Shown in pieces: positions 6,241-8,295 of a DNA stretch of 8,295 bases (position 1 is the stretch's first letter; each line of letters begins with the position of its first letter). The notes under the pieces are model-generated. The model was given only the letters and a program-made list of their open reading frames with translations, was not told the DNA's origin and searched no databases. The DNA lies in NCBI GenBank assembly GCA_013001365.1, contig JABDMQ010000273.1, forward strand, positions 1 through 8,295, written 5' to 3'. Made by a program: the position numbers and the translations under genes. Source of the stretch: Flavobacteriaceae bacterium (GTDB lineage: Bacteria > Bacteroidota > Bacteroidia > Flavobacteriales > Flavobacteriaceae).

Positions 6241-6588
6241 CATCGAAAACATCTCGTTGTGGGAATTTTACATTGATTTTTTTCTGACCTTTAATATGCT
6301 ATTAATCAACCATAGATTTCTTTTACGAAGAGCTCTATAATAATCAATTATCAACTTGCAATACAATACGTTACAAAATTCTAGTTTTAAGGCAGACCTA
6401 TTTCTTGGTCATGCTTCGACATGTTGAATTCTTGCTTTTTTTTCCTGATTACCGTATCGTAATTCAGGTTGTTGGTTAATAGTCATGACTTCGGTCAGAG
6501 TATTACGCCACCAATCTCGACTTCATCTTCTTCGTCTTTTATAAGGCAGTTATGTTTAAGAATTAATTTAACTTTATATCTGCAAGAA
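6241..6588. other. Gene-free region upstream of the surface-protein gene, with inverted repeats
   Basis: No convincing coding frame on either strand. Structures seen: TTAATA-tgc-TATTAA (6291-6305), CCTGATTAC-cgtatc-GTAATTCAGG with one bulged T (6444-6468), and the exact 10-bp palindrome AGTCATGACT (6481-6490). Two imperfect -7-like boxes precede the downstream ATG: TATGTTTA (6551-6558) and TATATCTG (6575-6582), each one base off TAnnTTTG and lacking a clear -33. The length is compatible with a regulated promoter or a long 5' leader. I see no tRNA and no recognisable riboswitch. Confidence 0.4.
6444..6468. repeat. 9-bp inverted repeat with a single bulge
   Basis: CCTGATTAC (6444-6452) pairs with GTAATTCAGG (6459-6468) apart from one extra T, around a CGTATC loop. 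It is preceded on the plus strand by a run of eight T (6436-6443), the wrong side for a terminator in either direction. It could be an operator or a leader hairpin about 120 bp upstream of the surface-protein start. Confidence 0.4.
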
Positions 6589-8295
6589 ATGAGTGTTTCT
6601 ACATCTTCTATCCAGGGTGAAAAATCAGGGTCGTTTTTCACATTCAATAAATTTATTAATAATCAGTTTAAGAATTTCATCTCTTTGATTGCATTGTTCT
6701 TACTGCCCTTGGCGGTAAGTGCGCAATGTCCTTCAAATTATCAATGTGTGAATCATGCCCTTGGTCATTTGGAAATTACATTTGAATTAGAAGCTGCCGG
6801 TGCTGCGGCTGACCAAAATTTGGCCTGTCAATTTGTTGAGCGAATGGGAGGGACAATTAATCCATCTGACGATACAGATTGCTCTGGAGGGTCTTTTACA
6901 ATTGGTACTACGACCTACTCTTATGTAGGTGATGACGGTGGAGGAAATACGCCTATCACGCTTACATTTACATCAGGTGTTCCTCACAATGCTGGAGTTT
7001 GCCCGGCTGATTACGCAATCGCTGAGGCCATTGGCTGTGGACAGACAGCAGACAATGGATGCCTTTCTATAATTTTTCAAGATACAGAAACAACGAATAA
7101 TTGTACCTCGTCCAATGGTTATTTGTCTATAATACTAGATTTAGATTCTAATGACGATGGCACTGATGATTGCGGCCCCTACACCTTACAAACTTCAGGG
7201 ACTTCTCCTATAGATTTTAATAACCCGTCAATCTTTCAATATACTTCAGGGACATATAATGATGCTACAGCAAAGGCCGATGTTTATATATTTAAATTCA
7301 CAGATGTCAATACATTAGAAGAATATACTTTCCTATATGATTTTAGGGCCCAGTTTGGCACTTGTCCGGCAGATGCCCCTGTATTATTCATAGATAAATC
7401 CATTATCGGAAGTAATACTTATTCTCTTGATGGTGATATAATTTATTACCAGTATGCAGTCACATCAACTGAAAATATAACTGATGTAGTAGTAAGAGAT
7501 GATAAGATTGCGAGTGGCTTTGCCACATATGATTCAGGAGATGATGGTGATAATATTCTTGAAGTAGGAGAGACTTGGTATTTCATAGCATCTTATCAAA
7601 TTGTGGCACCGGATGATATATCCGCCGGTTCTGTAGTCAATATTGCACGTGCAACCGGAGAAGATAGTAATGGAATACCTGTTCTTTCGGAATTCGATAG
7701 TGAAACTGCGACATATGTACCTTGCGTTCCACCTTCCATAACAACCCAACCAACTGCTCAGGAGGTTTGCGCGGGTGATAGCGCTTCATTCAGTGTTGTG
7801 GATACTGGTACCTCACCTACCTATCAATGGCAGGAAAATGGGGTAGATCTTGCTAACGGCGGGGTTTATAGTGGAGTTGATTTACCTACTCTTAATATAA
7901 GTGATGCCACTGGCCTTAATGGTAATATGTATCAAGTAATAATTACTGAAGGTTGCTCTACTACAAGCAATAGTGTTACTTTAACGGTTAACGACCTTCC
8001 AACAGTGACTTTTACAGCACCTGCTGATATTTGTGAAGACGAAGGTATTCAGTCAGGACTTGGTGGTGGTACACCAACAGGAGGTCTCTATTCAGGACTT
8101 GGCGTTATTGATGGAGGTGATGGTATAAACTATAGCTTCGACCCAGCAGTGGCAGGTGTGGGAACGCATACAATAACTTATACATTTATAGATGCTAAAG
8201 AATGCAGTAATATAGCAAACGACGATATTGAAGTTCTGGCAGAACCAGCTACAGTGGTGACACCGATCACTATCTGCTCTGACGAACAATACACT
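6589..8295 (+). CDS. Large secreted surface protein with DUF11-like and Ig-like domains, 3' end beyond the window
   Basis: An open frame of 569 codons runs to the last base with no stop. ATG 6589 is the first Met codon after an in-frame stop at 6460. Residues 1-45 are a signal peptide with an unusually long N-region of about 30 residues, a core ISLIALFLLPLAV and cleavage at AVSA/Q46. Residues 46 to about 265 form an unrecognised domain with ten cysteines (47, 53, 80, 98, 138, 150, 158, 172, 195, 259) and an Asp-rich, calcium-site-like LDSNDDGTDD (185-194). Residues about 265-377 resemble DUF11/DUF7507 repeats, with DSGDDGDNILEVGETW at 315-330. Residues 379-467 are Ig-like (ITTQPTAQEVCAGDSASF, YQWQENG; Cys394/Cys456). 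Residues 468-551 are a second beta-sandwich repeat (DICEDEG, GTHTITYTF; Cys482/Cys539), and a third seems to begin at 552. Such proteins in this phylum usually end in a type IX sorting or gliding-associated domain, not visible here. Adhesion or matrix function is inference. Confidence 0.85.
   Translation, partial: MSVSTSSIQGEKSGSFFTFNKFINNQFKNFISLIALFLLPLAVSAQCPSNYQCVNHALGHLEITFELEAAGAAADQNLACQFVERMGGTINPSDDTDCSGGSFTIGTTTYSYVGDDGGGNTPITLTFTSGVPHNAGVCPADYAIAEAIGCGQTADNGCLSIIFQDTETTNNCTSSNGYLSIILDLDSNDDGTDDCGPYTLQTSGTSPIDFNNPSIFQYTSGTYNDATAKADVYIFKFTDVNTLEEYTFLYDFRAQFGTCPADAPVLFIDKSIIGSNTYSLDGDIIYYQYAVTSTENITDVVVRDDKIASGFATYDSGDDGDNILEVGETWYFIASYQIVAPDDISAGSVVNIARATGEDSNGIPVLSEFDSETATYVPCVPPSITTQPTAQEVCAGDSASFSVVDTGTSPTYQWQENGVDLANGGVYSGVDLPTLNISDATGLNGNMYQVIITEGCSTTSNSVTLTVNDLPTVTFTAPADICEDEGIQSGLGGGTPTGGLYSGLGVIDGGDGINYSFDPAVAGVGTHTITYTFIDAKECSNIANDDIEVLAEPATVVTPITICSDEQYT

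Noticed and set aside
6291..6305. TTAATA-TGC-TATTAA hairpin considered as a regulatory site
   Set aside because: Short and purely A/T arms in an AT-rich spacer; chance occurrence is likely.
6436..6468. T run plus inverted repeat considered as a terminator
   Set aside because: The T run is 5' of the stem on the plus strand and becomes an A run after the stem on the minus strand, so neither direction has the required U tail.
7534..7749. Minus-strand open frame inside the surface-protein gene
   Set aside because: The plus-strand frame is continuous from a signal peptide through recognisable repeats; the antisense frame has no recognisable content.

Overview
This window looks like the chromosome of a Bacteroidota member, most likely a marine-type flavobacterium. 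The evidence is a holA gene divergent from a small HsdR-N-type nuclease gene, start codons without convincing Shine-Dalgarno sequences, a TAnnTTTG-type promoter box, a lipoprotein with an OmpA domain, and a large Ig-like-repeat exoprotein of the sort usually exported by the type IX secretion system. The assignment comes from gene content and memory of the clade, not from a search.

Layout. (1) 1-2581, plus strand: the 3' part of a UvrD/PcrA-type helicase gene, then a YciO/Sua5/YrdC-family gene. The helicase stop and the next ATG share one base. (2) 2586-2611: a hairpin terminator between convergent transcription units. (3) 2637-5064, minus strand: an OmpA-domain lipoprotein gene with its own likely promoter, a family 2 glycosyltransferase gene, and a stand-alone HsdR-N-like PD-(D/E)xK nuclease gene. 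The nuclease and glycosyltransferase genes are 7 nt apart and probably cotranscribed. (4) 5195-6199, plus strand: holA (DNA polymerase III delta), followed by a clean terminator at 6222-6240. (5) 6241-6588: about 350 bp without a gene, but with several inverted repeats. (6) 6589 to the window end, plus strand: the first 569 codons of a secreted multidomain surface protein. Its frame stays open to the last base.

Most of the window is housekeeping: DNA repair and replication, tRNA-modification-like chemistry, and envelope functions. I see no phage, transposase, CRISPR array, tRNA or rRNA, and no obvious new defence island. The most unusual signal is at the nuclease gene. Both of its ends overlap short palindromic, REP-like intergenic elements of two different sequence types. 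One supplies its stop codon and last eight residues. The other lies across the region where its start should be, and the gene has no in-frame ATG start. The second point of interest is the start of the surface protein, with an unusually long signal-peptide N-region and a cysteine-rich N-terminal domain that I do not recognise.
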